Shown here in pieces: positions 1 through 8,998 of a stretch of 62,881 nucleotides of DNA. Within the stretch, counting starts at the first letter, position 1, and each line of letters starts with the position of its first letter. The DNA is from Clostridia bacterium (GTDB lineage Bacteria; Bacillota; Clostridia; Christensenellales; Borkfalkiaceae). Under the pieces are notes generated by a model that ran no database searches, was not told the DNA's origin, and saw only the letters and a list, made by a program, of their open reading frames with translations. The translations under genes were made by a program, and so were the position numbers. The DNA lies in the NCBI GenBank assembly GCA_900771345.1, contig CAAGNQ010000025.1, positions 1 to 62,881 on the forward strand, in the 5' to 3' direction.

Positions 1-428
<428 letters not shown>

Positions 429-552
429 CTCATTAAAAATGAGAGAAAATAGCGAATTAGATACAGAACGCTTTGACACAAGAAAAGCCAGGCCAAAAAA
501 ATGTACTAAGATTAAAAAATCTATGCAGTTGTGAATCTATTGTGTAAATAAA

Positions 553-581
553 TTGACGAAAGGTTCAAAAGAGTGTATACT
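553..581 (+). promoter_or_regulatory. Candidate promoter in the 23S-5S spacer
   Basis: TTGACG (553-558), a 17-bp spacer, then TATACT (576-581). This is a near-consensus housekeeping promoter inside the rRNA operon, about 50 bp before the 5S gene. A stable hairpin follows at about 601-626 (TCAAGG/CCTTG core). It could give independent 5S transcription; this is inferred from sequence only. Confidence 0.5.
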
Positions 582-632
582 AGATATACACAAAAGTAGA
601 TATATTCAAGGGAAACCTTGTATATATACCAT

Positions 633-748
633 TGCGGTGACGTTAGCGGTGAGGTCCCACCTGTTCTCATACCGAACACAGAAGTTAAGCTCACTAGCGC
701 CGAAAATACTTGACTGGCGACGGTCCGGGAAAATAGGTTGTTGCTGCA
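633..748 (+). rRNA. rrf: 5S ribosomal RNA
   Basis: About 116 nt with the typical 5S order: a 5' strand TGCGGTGAC that pairs with the 3' strand GTTGCTGCA (terminal helix with G-U pairs), the conserved CCGAACACAGAAGTTAAGCTC block (split here as CCGAACACAG and AAGTTAAGCTC), and a GGTCCGGGAAAATAGG segment. It lies downstream of 23S in the usual 16S-23S-5S order; 16S is not in the window. No tRNA was seen in the spacer. Confidence 0.96.
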
Positions 749-758
749 TCCAAAAAAC

Positions 759-792
759 AAAGCATCTATCGAAAGATAGGTGCTTTTGTTTT
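759..792 (+). terminator. rRNA operon terminator
   Basis: AAAGCATCTATC-GAAA-GATAGGTGCTTT stem with one G-U pair and a GAAA tetraloop, followed by a T-rich run, 10 nt after 5S. A classic intrinsic terminator. Confidence 0.9.
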
Positions 793-1095
793 ACATCAAC
801 AACCGTATCCCGTCTCGCTAATCTTTCAGATTAGAGTGAAGGTCCGGGAAAAAGTCGCAGTTAAAAACTTTTACATATTATAAACAACACTTTTGTACTT
901 GTATTTTAACAGTTTCAAACTTGTTGTGACATAGCCTAACGGCTGAATGCTTGTTGCTATATTATAACAACTTATTTTTCACAACCTTAATCAATCTGAT
1001 TATTTTTATTAAATTTTAGGATTTTGATTAAAATGATGGAATTTGGCAATAAATATTAGAGGCTTAAAAAAAGACTAATATAAACGTGTTTTCAA
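793..1095. other. Intergenic region after the rRNA operon
   Basis: About 300 bp of AT-rich DNA with no plausible gene. It holds one short inverted repeat (CTAATCT/AGATTAG, 818-834). Just after it is a 12-base match (GGTCCGGGAAAA, 841-852) to part of the 5S gene (722-733), perhaps a decayed 5S fragment or chance. Nothing else is recognisable. Confidence 0.6.
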
Positions 1096-1124
1096 TTGCA
1101 TATTGATATTATATGTGTTATAAT
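1096..1124 (+). promoter_or_regulatory. Promoter for the CvpA-like gene
   Basis: TTGCAT (1096-1101), 17-bp spacer, TATAAT (1119-1124) with an extended -10 TG just upstream. Predicted start is near 1131, about 50 nt before the ATG. Confidence 0.7.
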
Positions 1125-1182
1125 AAAATTACTATATTGATTAATAAATAACAATAAATTGGTATAGAAAGGAGAAGTTAAA

Positions 1183-2493
1183 ATGGGTGGAGGTTCATCA
1201 ATGGGTGGCGCTGGTATTGCCGGTGCATTTACTTTTGATAGCACAATGATTTCAAGCTTGGTAACGGGCATAACCTTATTTTGTATTGTGTTTGGCTTGC
1301 TATTAGGTTTACTAAGAGGAAGAAATAGAGGCATACTAAGATTTGTTCTAGTTTTAGCGTGCGCTGTTGCTGCATTTTTCTTAAAAGACGTGTTGATTGA
1401 CTCTTTCTTTGCGCTAGAAATTGAGGGGCAAACGTTAGAGCAGACAATAGCAGGCGCCGTTACAGAATCGGCTGCTATACCTGAGGCTTTTGGTGAAATA
1501 CTTCTTGCGTTAGTGAGAATTATTATAGGCCTAACCTTGTTTATAATTTTATTCTTGATTCTGAAAATGGTTACCTGGGTTATTGTTTTCCCTATACTCA
1601 AAATATTTGTAAGAAAAGAGAAACCCAAAAAGAAGAGGTTATTCGGGCTTATAGTTGGATTGGTTCAAGGAGTGTTGGTAGCGTTTGTTATATGCTCTCC
1701 TATAACGGGAATGTTTGTGCAAATGGATAGGCTGACAACGGCACTCGCTAATTTTGAATTAGGCGAGCAGACTGAAGAAATGACCTTGCCAGATTTTGAT
1801 TCATATCTAAACTCGCCTTTAGGAAAGGTTTACGCAAGTGCAGGTGGTTGGCTTTTTGATGCTATTACGACAACGGTGGATAGCGAAGGTAATACTGTCA
1901 AACTTGACGATACCATTGGTGCAGTAGAACTTGGCGCAAACGTTGCTAATGAAATATTAAACTTATCTTCAAGCCTTCAACAGTTGGGCAATAATCAAGG
2001 TGACAGAACTCAATCTGATATTTTAAGAGACGTTGCAGCTAGTCTTTCAAATATGGATACGGCTTTAGATGGGGCATCCGTAGAGAGTAAGGAAATCCTT
2101 AACACTATTATTGACAGCGTTAAACAGATTATCGGTGGAGAAGGTGGAACGGGAGAAGGAGGCTCTGGCGAAGGCAGTGCTTTTGAAGAGGTTTTCTCTA
2201 ATCTTGATTTAAACGAACTTGATTTTGGTGGAGTGGCAGACGCTATTAGTGGTATTGCTGATTACTATGATTATCAAGAGAGCGACGAGGCTGATAAGCA
2301 ACTTAACGAAGGTGCGATTGAAAGTATTGTTGAGGGTCTTGCCGCAAACGAATTTATTCTTGACCTTATAGCAGACGAGAAAATTGTAGAGGTTGATAAC
2401 GAGCACAAGCAAGAGTTTCAGGATGCGATTAATGCAACAGAATTAAGCAGTGAGCAAAAGGCTAAACTTGCTAAAATACTTGGATTAAGATAA
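1183..2493 (+). CDS. CvpA-like multi-pass membrane protein
   Basis: 436 aa. The first ~190 residues resemble the CvpA family, a group of small inner-membrane proteins linked to envelope function: about four hydrophobic helices (roughly residues 22-45, 47-70, 108-135, 155-180), with a short basic loop around RGRNRG and a KEKPKKKR stretch facing the cytoplasm. The rest is acidic and soluble, with a Gly/Glu-rich linker near residues 319-334, and is much longer than usual CvpA (~160-200 aa). The start is fixed by AAAGGAG 8 nt upstream. It is transcribed alone from the promoter at 1096 and ends at a strong terminator. The function is not known; the CvpA link rests on membrane topology and general resemblance only. 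Confidence 0.8.
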   Translation: MGGGSSMGGAGIAGAFTFDSTMISSLVTGITLFCIVFGLLLGLLRGRNRGILRFVLVLACAVAAFFLKDVLIDSFFALEIEGQTLEQTIAGAVTESAAIPEAFGEILLALVRIIIGLTLFIILFLILKMVTWVIVFPILKIFVRKEKPKKKRLFGLIVGLVQGVLVAFVICSPITGMFVQMDRLTTALANFELGEQTEEMTLPDFDSYLNSPLGKVYASAGGWLFDAITTTVDSEGNTVKLDDTIGAVELGANVANEILNLSSSLQQLGNNQGDRTQSDILRDVAASLSNMDTALDGASVESKEILNTIIDSVKQIIGGEGGTGEGGSGEGSAFEEVFSNLDLNELDFGGVADAISGIADYYDYQESDEADKQLNEGAIESIVEGLAANEFILDLIADEKIVEVDNEHKQEFQDAINATELSSEQKAKLAKILGLR

Positions 2494-2498
2494 AAGAT

Positions 2499-2531
2499 AA
2501 AATCGCCCGATATGCTATCGGGCGATTTTTT
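2499..2531 (+). terminator. Intrinsic terminator
   Basis: AAATCGCCCGATA-TGC-TATCGGGCGATTT stem followed by T residues; perfect pairing. It lies between the CvpA-like gene and the phosphatase gene, whose SD starts right after it, so some read-through or an unseen promoter must serve the phosphatase. Confidence 0.92.
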
Positions 2532-2544
2532 AAAGGTGAAATAA

Positions 2545-2997
2545 ATGAAAAAGATAATGTTTGTATGCCTAGGCAACATTTGCCGTTCAACGCTTGCCGA
2601 GTTTTTAATGAGAGATTTGGTTGAAAAAAAGGGCGAGGGAGAGGATTTTTTGATTGCGTCGTCAGGGACTAGTGACGAAGAAGAGGGAAATCCCGTTCAC
2701 AGAGGGGTAAGAGAAATTCTTGATAGAATGGGTATTTCGTATAAAGGCAAATACGCGACCACGCTTAAAAAATCCGACTATGAAAAATACGATTATTTTT
2801 TCGGTATGGACGAGTCAAACGTGAGGTCAATGCATAGAATTTTTGGGGGAGATAAAGATAATAAAATTCGCTTATTCTTGTCTGTCGCAGGCGAGAATAG
2901 AGGGGTCGCCGACCCATATTATTCTGGCAATTTTTCCCAAACCGAGCGCGACGTTAAAAAAGGCGTTCAGGCTATCTATGAGTTTTTAGTTAAATAA
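2545..2997 (+). CDS. Low-molecular-weight protein-tyrosine phosphatase family protein
   Basis: 150 aa, the usual length for LMW-PTP. The N-terminal P-loop is CLGNICRS at residues 8-15, fitting C-x5-R-S: Cys8 is the nucleophile and Arg14 binds phosphate. The general-acid Asp is in ADPYYSG near residue 122. The family removes phosphate from protein tyrosine (or arginine, in the YwlE branch); Ile at the position that is Thr in YwlE favours the tyrosine type, but the substrate is not certain. SD AAAGGTGA precedes the ATG. It is flanked by terminators on both sides and faces tkt tail to tail. Confidence 0.9.
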   Translation: MKKIMFVCLGNICRSTLAEFLMRDLVEKKGEGEDFLIASSGTSDEEEGNPVHRGVREILDRMGISYKGKYATTLKKSDYEKYDYFFGMDESNVRSMHRIFGGDKDNKIRLFLSVAGENRGVADPYYSGNFSQTERDVKKGVQAIYEFLVK

Positions 2998-3011
2998 AAT
3001 TAGATAATATA

Positions 3012-3050
3012 AAAACAGTCTTTGAAAAAATTCAAAGACTGTTTTTTCTT
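3012..3050. terminator. Bidirectional intrinsic terminator
   Basis: AAACAGTCTTTGA/TCAAAGACTGTTT stem with A and T runs on either side. It serves the phosphatase gene on + and transketolase on -. Confidence 0.9.
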
Positions 3051-3063
3051 TAGTAAAAATATA

Positions 3064-5037
3064 TTATTTTAAAAGAACTTCTTTTGCAGTATTAACTACG
3101 TTTTCTACTGTAAAGCCGTACTTATCAAATAATTTTTTAGCAGGGGCAGATTCACCGAATCCTTCCATACCGATAATCTTTCCATCCATACCTACGTATT
3201 TATACCAGCACATTGGCGAGCCAGCCTCGATGGCAACTCTTGCGCGCACTGATTTTGGTAGAACGCTTTCTTTATATTTTTCCGACTGCTTTTCAAAGTC
3301 TTCTACGCAAGGCATTGAAACGACTCTTGCATCAATTCCTTCTTTAGCAAGTTGGTCTTTAGCGTTAACAGCAAGACTAACTTCACTACCAGTAGCAATA
3401 AGAATAACGTCTGGTTTCTTTTTAGTAGAATCAGCGAGGATATAACCACCCTTGAATGCGTTTTCGCCCGTACCTTCAAGCATAGGAAGAGTTTGACGAG
3501 ATACAACGATACAAGATGGATTTTTACCTGTTATAGCGCTAATCCAAGACGCAGTTGTTTCTCTTCCGTCTGCAGGACGATAAACTCTCATATTAGGCAT
3601 AGAACGAAGCCCTGCTAAATGTTCGATAGGTTGATGGGTAGGTCCGTCTTCACCAACGCCGATTGAATCGTGAGAAAGAATATAAATTACAGGAAGTTCC
3701 ATAATTGCTGACATTCTCATAGCATTCTTCATATAGTCAGAGAAAACTGCAAAGGTTGCGCAATAAGGAATAAGACCTCCGTGAAGATACATACCGTTTA
3801 CTATAGCAGCCATAGCGTGTTCACGAATACCGAAGTGCATGTTAGAGCCTGTTCTATCACCAGGAACAAAGTCACCACGAGATTTCATGTAAGACTTATT
3901 AGCAGGTGCTAAGTCGGCACTACCACCAATAAGTTGAGGAACGTATTTAGCGAGTTTGTTTAGAACGGTTGAAGAGTAACCTCTTGAAGCGTCATCCTTT
4001 TCAAACTGCCATAATTCCTCGATTGCTTTAAGGTTAGGCATTTCCTTTTTCTTCCAAGCAATATATTCTTTTGCAAGTTCAGGATAAGCCTCTTGATAAG
4101 CCTTAAACATTGCCTTCCAAGCCTTTTGCGCTCTTCTTCCCTTATTAGCAAATCTCTTGCAGTGCTTGAATACTTCTTCAGGAACCTCAAACGGAGCAGA
4201 AGTCCAACCTAGATTTTTCTTTAAGGTTGCAACCCCTTCTTCACCTAAAGGAGCACCGTGACAAGCAGCGTTTCCAACTAGATGCGAGCCGTAACCGATT
4301 TGTGATTTAATAACGATAAGTGATGGCTTTTCCGTTTCAGCCTTTGCTTTCTTTATAGCACGGTTAAGAGAAGAAAGGTCATTAGCATCCTTAACGTTGA
4401 TAACCTGCCAACCGAGAGCCTCGTGACGTTTACCTACGTTTTCGGTAAAGGTAATGTCGGTATTGCCCTCAATAGTAATGTCGTTATCATCATATAAAAC
4501 GATAAGTTTACCGAGTTTTAAAGCGCCTGCTAGTGATGCGGCCTCGTTCTCAATACCCTCTTGCATACAACCGTCACCACAAAGCGCGTATGTATAATGG
4601 TCAACAATAGGGAAGCCTTCTTTATTAAACTTTTCAGCGAGATATGCTTCAGCAATAGCCATACCAACGGCGTTTGCAATACCTTGACCGAGAGGTCCTG
4701 TACTTGTTTCTACGCCAGGACAAACGTTATATTCAGGGTGACCAGCCGTGCGAGAGCCTAATTGACGGAAGTTCATAATTTCTTCTTTTGTTAGACCAAA
4801 TCCAAAAAGATAATAAAGCGCATAGTCGAGCATAGAGCCATGACCAGCAGATAGAACGAATCTATCACGATTGTCAAACGCAGTGTCTTTCGGGTTGAAA
4901 ACCATATTAGTAAACGCTGCATATCCGATAGGAGCAGCACCAAGTGGAAGACCTGGGTGACCAGAGTTTGCTTTTTGGATTGCCTCAGCAGAGAGAACCC
5001 TAATTGCATTGATTGTTAGTTGTTTTAAGTCTTGCAT
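3064..5037 (-). CDS. tkt: Transketolase
   Basis: 657 aa, full length. It transfers two-carbon units in the non-oxidative pentose phosphate pathway using thiamine diphosphate and Mg2+. Visible marks: SGHPGLPLGAAP at the N terminus, the TPP/Mg motif GDGCMQEGIENEA near residues 150-165, the SHDSIGVGEDGPTHQP loop, and the pyrimidine-domain segment with FGIREHAM. A strong SD (AGGAGG) lies 5-6 nt before the ATG. It is monocistronic: its own promoter is at 5131-5159 and it shares a terminator with the phosphatase gene. Its cofactor links it functionally to the TPP-controlled thiT in this window. Confidence 0.97.
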   Translation of the reverse strand: MQDLKQLTINAIRVLSAEAIQKANSGHPGLPLGAAPIGYAAFTNMVFNPKDTAFDNRDRFVLSAGHGSMLDYALYYLFGFGLTKEEIMNFRQLGSRTAGHPEYNVCPGVETSTGPLGQGIANAVGMAIAEAYLAEKFNKEGFPIVDHYTYALCGDGCMQEGIENEAASLAGALKLGKLIVLYDDNDITIEGNTDITFTENVGKRHEALGWQVINVKDANDLSSLNRAIKKAKAETEKPSLIVIKSQIGYGSHLVGNAACHGAPLGEEGVATLKKNLGWTSAPFEVPEEVFKHCKRFANKGRRAQKAWKAMFKAYQEAYPELAKEYIAWKKKEMPNLKAIEELWQFEKDDASRGYSSTVLNKLAKYVPQLIGGSADLAPANKSYMKSRGDFVPGDRTGSNMHFGIREHAMAAIVNGMYLHGGLIPYCATFAVFSDYMKNAMRMSAIMELPVIYILSHDSIGVGEDGPTHQPIEHLAGLRSMPNMRVYRPADGRETTASWISAITGKNPSCIVVSRQTLPMLEGTGENAFKGGYILADSTKKKPDVILIATGSEVSLAVNAKDQLAKEGIDARVVSMPCVEDFEKQSEKYKESVLPKSVRARVAIEAGSPMCWYKYVGMDGKIIGMEGFGESAPAKKLFDKYGFTVENVVNTAKEVLLK

Positions 5038-5130
5038 AATATCCTCCTAAATTTATAGTGATAATCGGGAAAACAAAGTTTTTTGCTAATTAAAAGCAAA
5101 GCGCATTCCCACTTCACAAATACAATATAT

Positions 5131-5159
5131 ATTATATAGCAATATCAATTCTTTTTCAA
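5131..5159 (-). promoter_or_regulatory. tkt promoter
   Basis: On the minus strand, TTGAAA (5159-5154), 17-bp spacer, TATAAT (5136-5131). Predicted start near 5124 gives a leader of about 87 nt. It is arranged back to back with the proS promoter. Confidence 0.75.
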
Positions 5160-5189
5160 GCCTTTTTGTGTAAAATTAAACAAAAAAAC

Positions 5190-5218
5190 TTGTATATTTA
5201 ATACTATCGTGATATAAT
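5190..5218 (+). promoter_or_regulatory. proS promoter
   Basis: TTGTAT (5190-5195), 17-bp spacer, TATAAT (5213-5218). The predicted start near 5225 supports translation from the ATG at 5260 with a leader of about 35 nt. No T-box is visible. Confidence 0.7.
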
Positions 5219-5259
5219 TAAAACAATCAATAATGGAAAATTATGCTTGGAGAATCATT

Positions 5260-6690
5260 ATGGCAGAAAAACAATTTGTAAAAGAAATAGCAGACATTAA
5301 CGAAAATTTCGCTCAGTGGTATACTGACGTTGTATTAAAAACTGAACTTGTTGACTACGGACCTGTTAAGGGCACTATGGTTATTCGACCTTACGGCTAT
5401 GCTATTTGGGAGAATATTCAAAAGGATATGGATAGACGTTTTAAAGAAAACGACTCGAAAAACGCTTACTTTCCACTTCTAATTCCTATGAGTTTTTTCA
5501 CAAAAGAAGCAGAGCACGTTGAAGGTTTTGCACCTGAAGTAGCAGTTGTTACTCACGCAGGTGGCGCTAAACTCGAAGAGCCTCTTGCAATTCGTCCTAC
5601 TAGCGAGACGGTTATAGGAACAATGTATGCAAAGTGGATTCAATCTTATAGAGATTTGCCTGTAATAATGAACCAGTGGTGTAACGTTATGCGTTGGGAG
5701 AAGACGACGAGGCCATTTCTTCGCACAAGCGAATTTTTATGGCAGGAAGGGCATACCGTTCACGCAACTGAAGAAGAAGCGATAGAAGAAACTGAAAGAA
5801 TGCTTAAAGTTTACAAAGAGTTTATGGAAGAAACTCTTGCTATGCCTGTATTTACGGGCAGAAAAACCGATAAGGAGAAGTTTGCAGGCGCATCGATTAC
5901 CTTAGGACTAGAGGCAATGATGCTTGACGGCAAGAGTTTGCAAGTGGGAACAAGCCACTATTTAGGGCAAAATTTCTCAAAAGCTTTTGAAATTAAATTC
6001 TTAGACAAGGATAGCAAGCAGAAATATGGCTATACTACTTCTTGGGGAACTTCAACGAGAATGATAGGTGGAGTTATAATGGCACACGGTGACCAAAGAG
6101 GTCTTGTTTTGCCACCTAGGATTGCTCCTATTCAGGTTGTTATAGTGCCTGTTGCTGCACATAAGGCAGGCGTAATCGAAAAGGCAAAAGAAATCGAGGC
6201 TATGCTTATTAAGGCAGGCTTAAGAGTTGAAACGGATACGCGTGATATGAGCCCTGGCTGGAAGTTTAACGAATGGGAGATGAAGGGCGTTCCACTCCGT
6301 ATTGAAATTGGGCCTAGAGATATTGAAAACAATCAGGCAGTACTAGTTCGCCGTGATAGAAATGAAAAGCAGTTTGAAAATATTGATAACTTGAGTACGT
6401 TAATTCCTCAACTATTAGATACCATTCAAAAGGATATGTATTTAAAATCAAAAGCGAATAGAGATGCAAGAATAGTTGACGCCAATACGCTTGACGGAAT
6501 TTTGGAGGGCGTTAACAATAAAAACTTTGTTAAGGCAGGCTGGTGTGGTTGTAGAGAGTGCGAGGATAAAGTTAAAGAGTATATGGGTGCAACTGCTCGT
6601 GTTATGTGTGATGACGAGGGTCTTCCTGAAGTTTGCGCAGTATGTGGAAAACCTGCAAAACACAAGGTTATTTTTGCAAGGGCATACTAA
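5260..6690 (+). CDS. proS: Prolyl-tRNA synthetase, short (eukaryote/archaea-like) type
   Basis: 476 aa from the chosen start. An ATG at 5233 is in frame, but 5260 has SD TTGGAGA at good spacing and gives the usual N terminus (MAEKQFVKEI). It charges tRNA-Pro with proline. The length and the C-terminal domain (cysteines in GWCGCREC and CAVCGK, ending in a conserved Tyr) mark the archaeal/eukaryotic-type ProRS without the editing insertion of the E. coli type. The class II motif 2 region is near RWEKTTRPFLRTSEF and motif 3 near GDQRGLVLPPRIAP. The paired cysteines could form a zinc site. A membrane protein gene follows 53 nt downstream. Confidence 0.96.
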   Translation: MAEKQFVKEIADINENFAQWYTDVVLKTELVDYGPVKGTMVIRPYGYAIWENIQKDMDRRFKENDSKNAYFPLLIPMSFFTKEAEHVEGFAPEVAVVTHAGGAKLEEPLAIRPTSETVIGTMYAKWIQSYRDLPVIMNQWCNVMRWEKTTRPFLRTSEFLWQEGHTVHATEEEAIEETERMLKVYKEFMEETLAMPVFTGRKTDKEKFAGASITLGLEAMMLDGKSLQVGTSHYLGQNFSKAFEIKFLDKDSKQKYGYTTSWGTSTRMIGGVIMAHGDQRGLVLPPRIAPIQVVIVPVAAHKAGVIEKAKEIEAMLIKAGLRVETDTRDMSPGWKFNEWEMKGVPLRIEIGPRDIENNQAVLVRRDRNEKQFENIDNLSTLIPQLLDTIQKDMYLKSKANRDARIVDANTLDGILEGVNNKNFVKAGWCGCRECEDKVKEYMGATARVMCDDEGLPEVCAVCGKPAKHKVIFARAY

Positions 6691-6743
6691 TATGCGCTAT
6701 ATAAGTTTGTTTTGGGCAATCGGATAGCACGAAAGGAGATTTT

Positions 6744-7643
6744 ATGCTAAGATTCATCGATGGAAATTTTAATTCGATTTACGCAGAAAGGGGTCAGGTC
6801 ATAGTAATCGCTATAATAATAATTGCAATTACTTTGGCTATTTATGCATTAAGAGCAATCGGCCTTTTCGTTATGGCAAAAAGGGCAAAAGTAAATCACG
6901 CAGTATTAGCGTGGATTCCTTGCCTTTGGGTTTACCTTGCTTGTAAACTAATAGGCAAAACCAAAATATTAAACAAGCCTTTTTCTAAACTTGCAGTGAT
7001 ATTTTGCGTTATTTTTGCTGTTTCTGAATTTTTAACACTAGTTTATCAGTTTTTAATCTATTTTCCCGTTATTGGCAATTACCTTATGGGAAGAAATATC
7101 TATTACCTAGTCGTTTCCGACTCGGACGCACAACTCGGTGCACTCACCAAAGGGTTAACGCAGTATTGGGGAGACGGGTTAATTTATTACGATTCTGAGT
7201 TTATTAATCCTTACGGCGAGTCGCTTTATACTATAAAAACCATACTTAACACAATCAGTTGGGTGCAACTTCCTTTTGATTTAATGTCAATTTTCATTGT
7301 GGTGACAGTTTATATCAATCTGTTTAGAAAATATTGGCCTGCGCACTTTGTTTTAGGCTCAATTCTATCAATATTTATAGCAGGCGCTTTTGGAATTATC
7401 GTGTTTGCGATAAAAAACAGAGAGCCTATGGAGTATATAGATTTCGTTAGGCAGAGATATCAGCAGTATGGTTACGGACCTTATGGAAATCCTTACAATA
7501 ATCCTTATGCAACCAAAAACGCTCAAGCCCAACGCCCACCGGAGCATCCGTTCAGCGAGTTTGCTGAAAAAAACGAGGTTGACCCGGGAAATCCTTTTGA
7601 AGAGTTTTCTGAGAATAATAAAAATGACAGTAAGGACGAATAA
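6744..7643 (+). CDS. Hypothetical multi-pass membrane protein with disordered C-terminal tail
   Basis: 299 aa, not recognised. Hydrophobic segments lie near residues 18-45, 80-105, 165-195 and 205-235. The last ~65 residues are soluble and rich in Tyr, Asn, Pro and Gly, with two copies of a PF-x-EF-x-E motif (HPFSEFAE and NPFEEFSE). Repeated short motifs in a flexible tail suggest a protein-binding segment (inference). SD AAAGGAG precedes the ATG. It sits between proS and mnmE on the same strand with a 6-nt gap to mnmE, so it is probably co-transcribed. Confidence 0.8.
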   Translation: MLRFIDGNFNSIYAERGQVIVIAIIIIAITLAIYALRAIGLFVMAKRAKVNHAVLAWIPCLWVYLACKLIGKTKILNKPFSKLAVIFCVIFAVSEFLTLVYQFLIYFPVIGNYLMGRNIYYLVVSDSDAQLGALTKGLTQYWGDGLIYYDSEFINPYGESLYTIKTILNTISWVQLPFDLMSIFIVVTVYINLFRKYWPAHFVLGSILSIFIAGAFGIIVFAIKNREPMEYIDFVRQRYQQYGYGPYGNPYNNPYATKNAQAQRPPEHPFSEFAEKNEVDPGNPFEEFSENNKNDSKDE

Positions 7644-7649
7644 AATTTA

Positions 7650-8987
7650 ATGATAAATGAAAACATTGCAGCAATATCAACAGCCCTCTCGGCAAGTGGT
7701 GTTGCTGTTATAAGAATTAGTGGGGAAAGTCCACTAGATATAGCGCAAAAAATGTTTAAGCCGTTATCTAAAATAGAGGTTAAAGATTTTGAGCCATACA
7801 AAATGTACGCTGGGGAAATTATTGCAGACGGGTTTACCGATTTTGGACTTTGCGTATACTTTAAAGGACCTAAAAGTTTTACGGGCGAAGACGTTGTGGA
7901 GTTTCATTCGCACGGTGGGATAGCAATCACTAAAGGCATTCTATCTAAAATTTTATCGCTCGGCGCAAGGCTTGCAAATAACGGCGAATTTACCAAGCGA
8001 GCATTTTTGAACGGCAAACTATCTCTTTCTTCTGCCGAGGGGCTTATCGATATGATAAACAGCGAATCGATAAGTGGAGTTAAAGCAGGATATTATCTTT
8101 ATAGAGAAAAACTCACGGAGGAAATAAACGCTCTTCAGGATAAAATTACCGACGTTTTATCGCAGATTGACGTGGATATGGACTTTCCTGAGGAAGATTT
8201 AGAGTTCAGTTCGACAGAGGCAGTTAAATTGACCTTGAGTGAAGTTATCGAGAGAATTGACGGTTTATTAAAAACCTACCGTACGGGAAGGACTCTTAAA
8301 AACGGAGTTAAGGTTGGAATTGTTGGAAAGCCTAATACGGGGAAAAGTTCTATATTGAACGCACTTTTATCATACGATAAGGCTATTGTTTCATCAGTTG
8401 CAGGCACAACCCGTGATATCGTTGAGGGAAATATTGATATAAACGGGGTAAGGTTTAATTTTTCTGATACGGCAGGCATTAGAGATAGTGAAGATAAAAT
8501 AGAAGAACTCGGCGTCTTACTTTCTAAAAAGGTGCTTGAAGAGAGCGACCTTTTGCTTTTCGTAATAGACGGAAACAAAGTAGGGGCAGAGGACGAAGAA
8601 ATTTATTCTAGAATTGCAGACAAAAATTATATATTTGCTGTTAATAAGATAGATGAGAGTGATTATAAAGACAGTCGTGCCGATATTTATATTTCTGCAT
8701 TAAAAGGTCAAAATATCGAAGAGTTAAAAGAACTAATTTACAATAAAACGGTGCTTTCGGGTGTTGACTTAAACGGGGATTTTTTGTGTGAAGAAAGGCA
8801 TTTTGAGGCGCTTTCTCGCGCAAAGGAAAAACTTATTTGTGCGCTTAATGCGATAGGTAGCGTCACTTTAGATATTCTTGCAATTGACGTTAAGGACGGC
8901 TGGGATGCGCTCGGTGAAATTTCGGGGCGCACGGCGACGGAAGACATTATAAACAATATTTTTTCCAAGTTTTGCGTGGGAAAATAA
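7650..8987 (+). CDS. mnmE: tRNA uridine-5-carboxymethylaminomethyl modification GTPase MnmE
   Basis: 445 aa, near the family norm. With MnmG it modifies U34 of certain tRNAs. An N-terminal folate-binding domain (residues ~1-115) is followed by a helical domain carrying the GTPase insert: P-loop GKPNTGKSS near residue 226, switch II DTAGI, NKID. The invariant C-terminal C-x-G-K is present as FCVGK at the very end; its Cys is needed for catalysis. Partner mnmG is not in the window. The gene heads a likely operon with a LysR gene (11-nt gap) and uppP. Confidence 0.96.
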   Translation: MINENIAAISTALSASGVAVIRISGESPLDIAQKMFKPLSKIEVKDFEPYKMYAGEIIADGFTDFGLCVYFKGPKSFTGEDVVEFHSHGGIAITKGILSKILSLGARLANNGEFTKRAFLNGKLSLSSAEGLIDMINSESISGVKAGYYLYREKLTEEINALQDKITDVLSQIDVDMDFPEEDLEFSSTEAVKLTLSEVIERIDGLLKTYRTGRTLKNGVKVGIVGKPNTGKSSILNALLSYDKAIVSSVAGTTRDIVEGNIDINGVRFNFSDTAGIRDSEDKIEELGVLLSKKVLEESDLLLFVIDGNKVGAEDEEIYSRIADKNYIFAVNKIDESDYKDSRADIYISALKGQNIEELKELIYNKTVLSGVDLNGDFLCEERHFEALSRAKEKLICALNAIGSVTLDILAIDVKDGWDALGEISGRTATEDIINNIFSKFCVGK

Positions 8988-8998
8988 GGGGATAAAAT

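Noticed and set aside
553..834. 93-codon ORF across the 5S gene
   Set aside because: It runs through 5S rRNA and its terminator and has no SD; chance reading frame.
841..852. GGTCCGGGAAAA repeated from 5S as a possible second 5S fragment
   Set aside because: Only 12 bases match and the flanks do not; too short to call a pseudogene.
1092..1628. 178-codon reverse ORF over the CvpA-like gene
   Set aside because: Antisense shadow; the forward gene has a promoter, an SD and membrane helices.
5219..5259. T-box leader before proS
   Set aside because: The leader is only ~35 nt with no specifier stem or T-box sequence.
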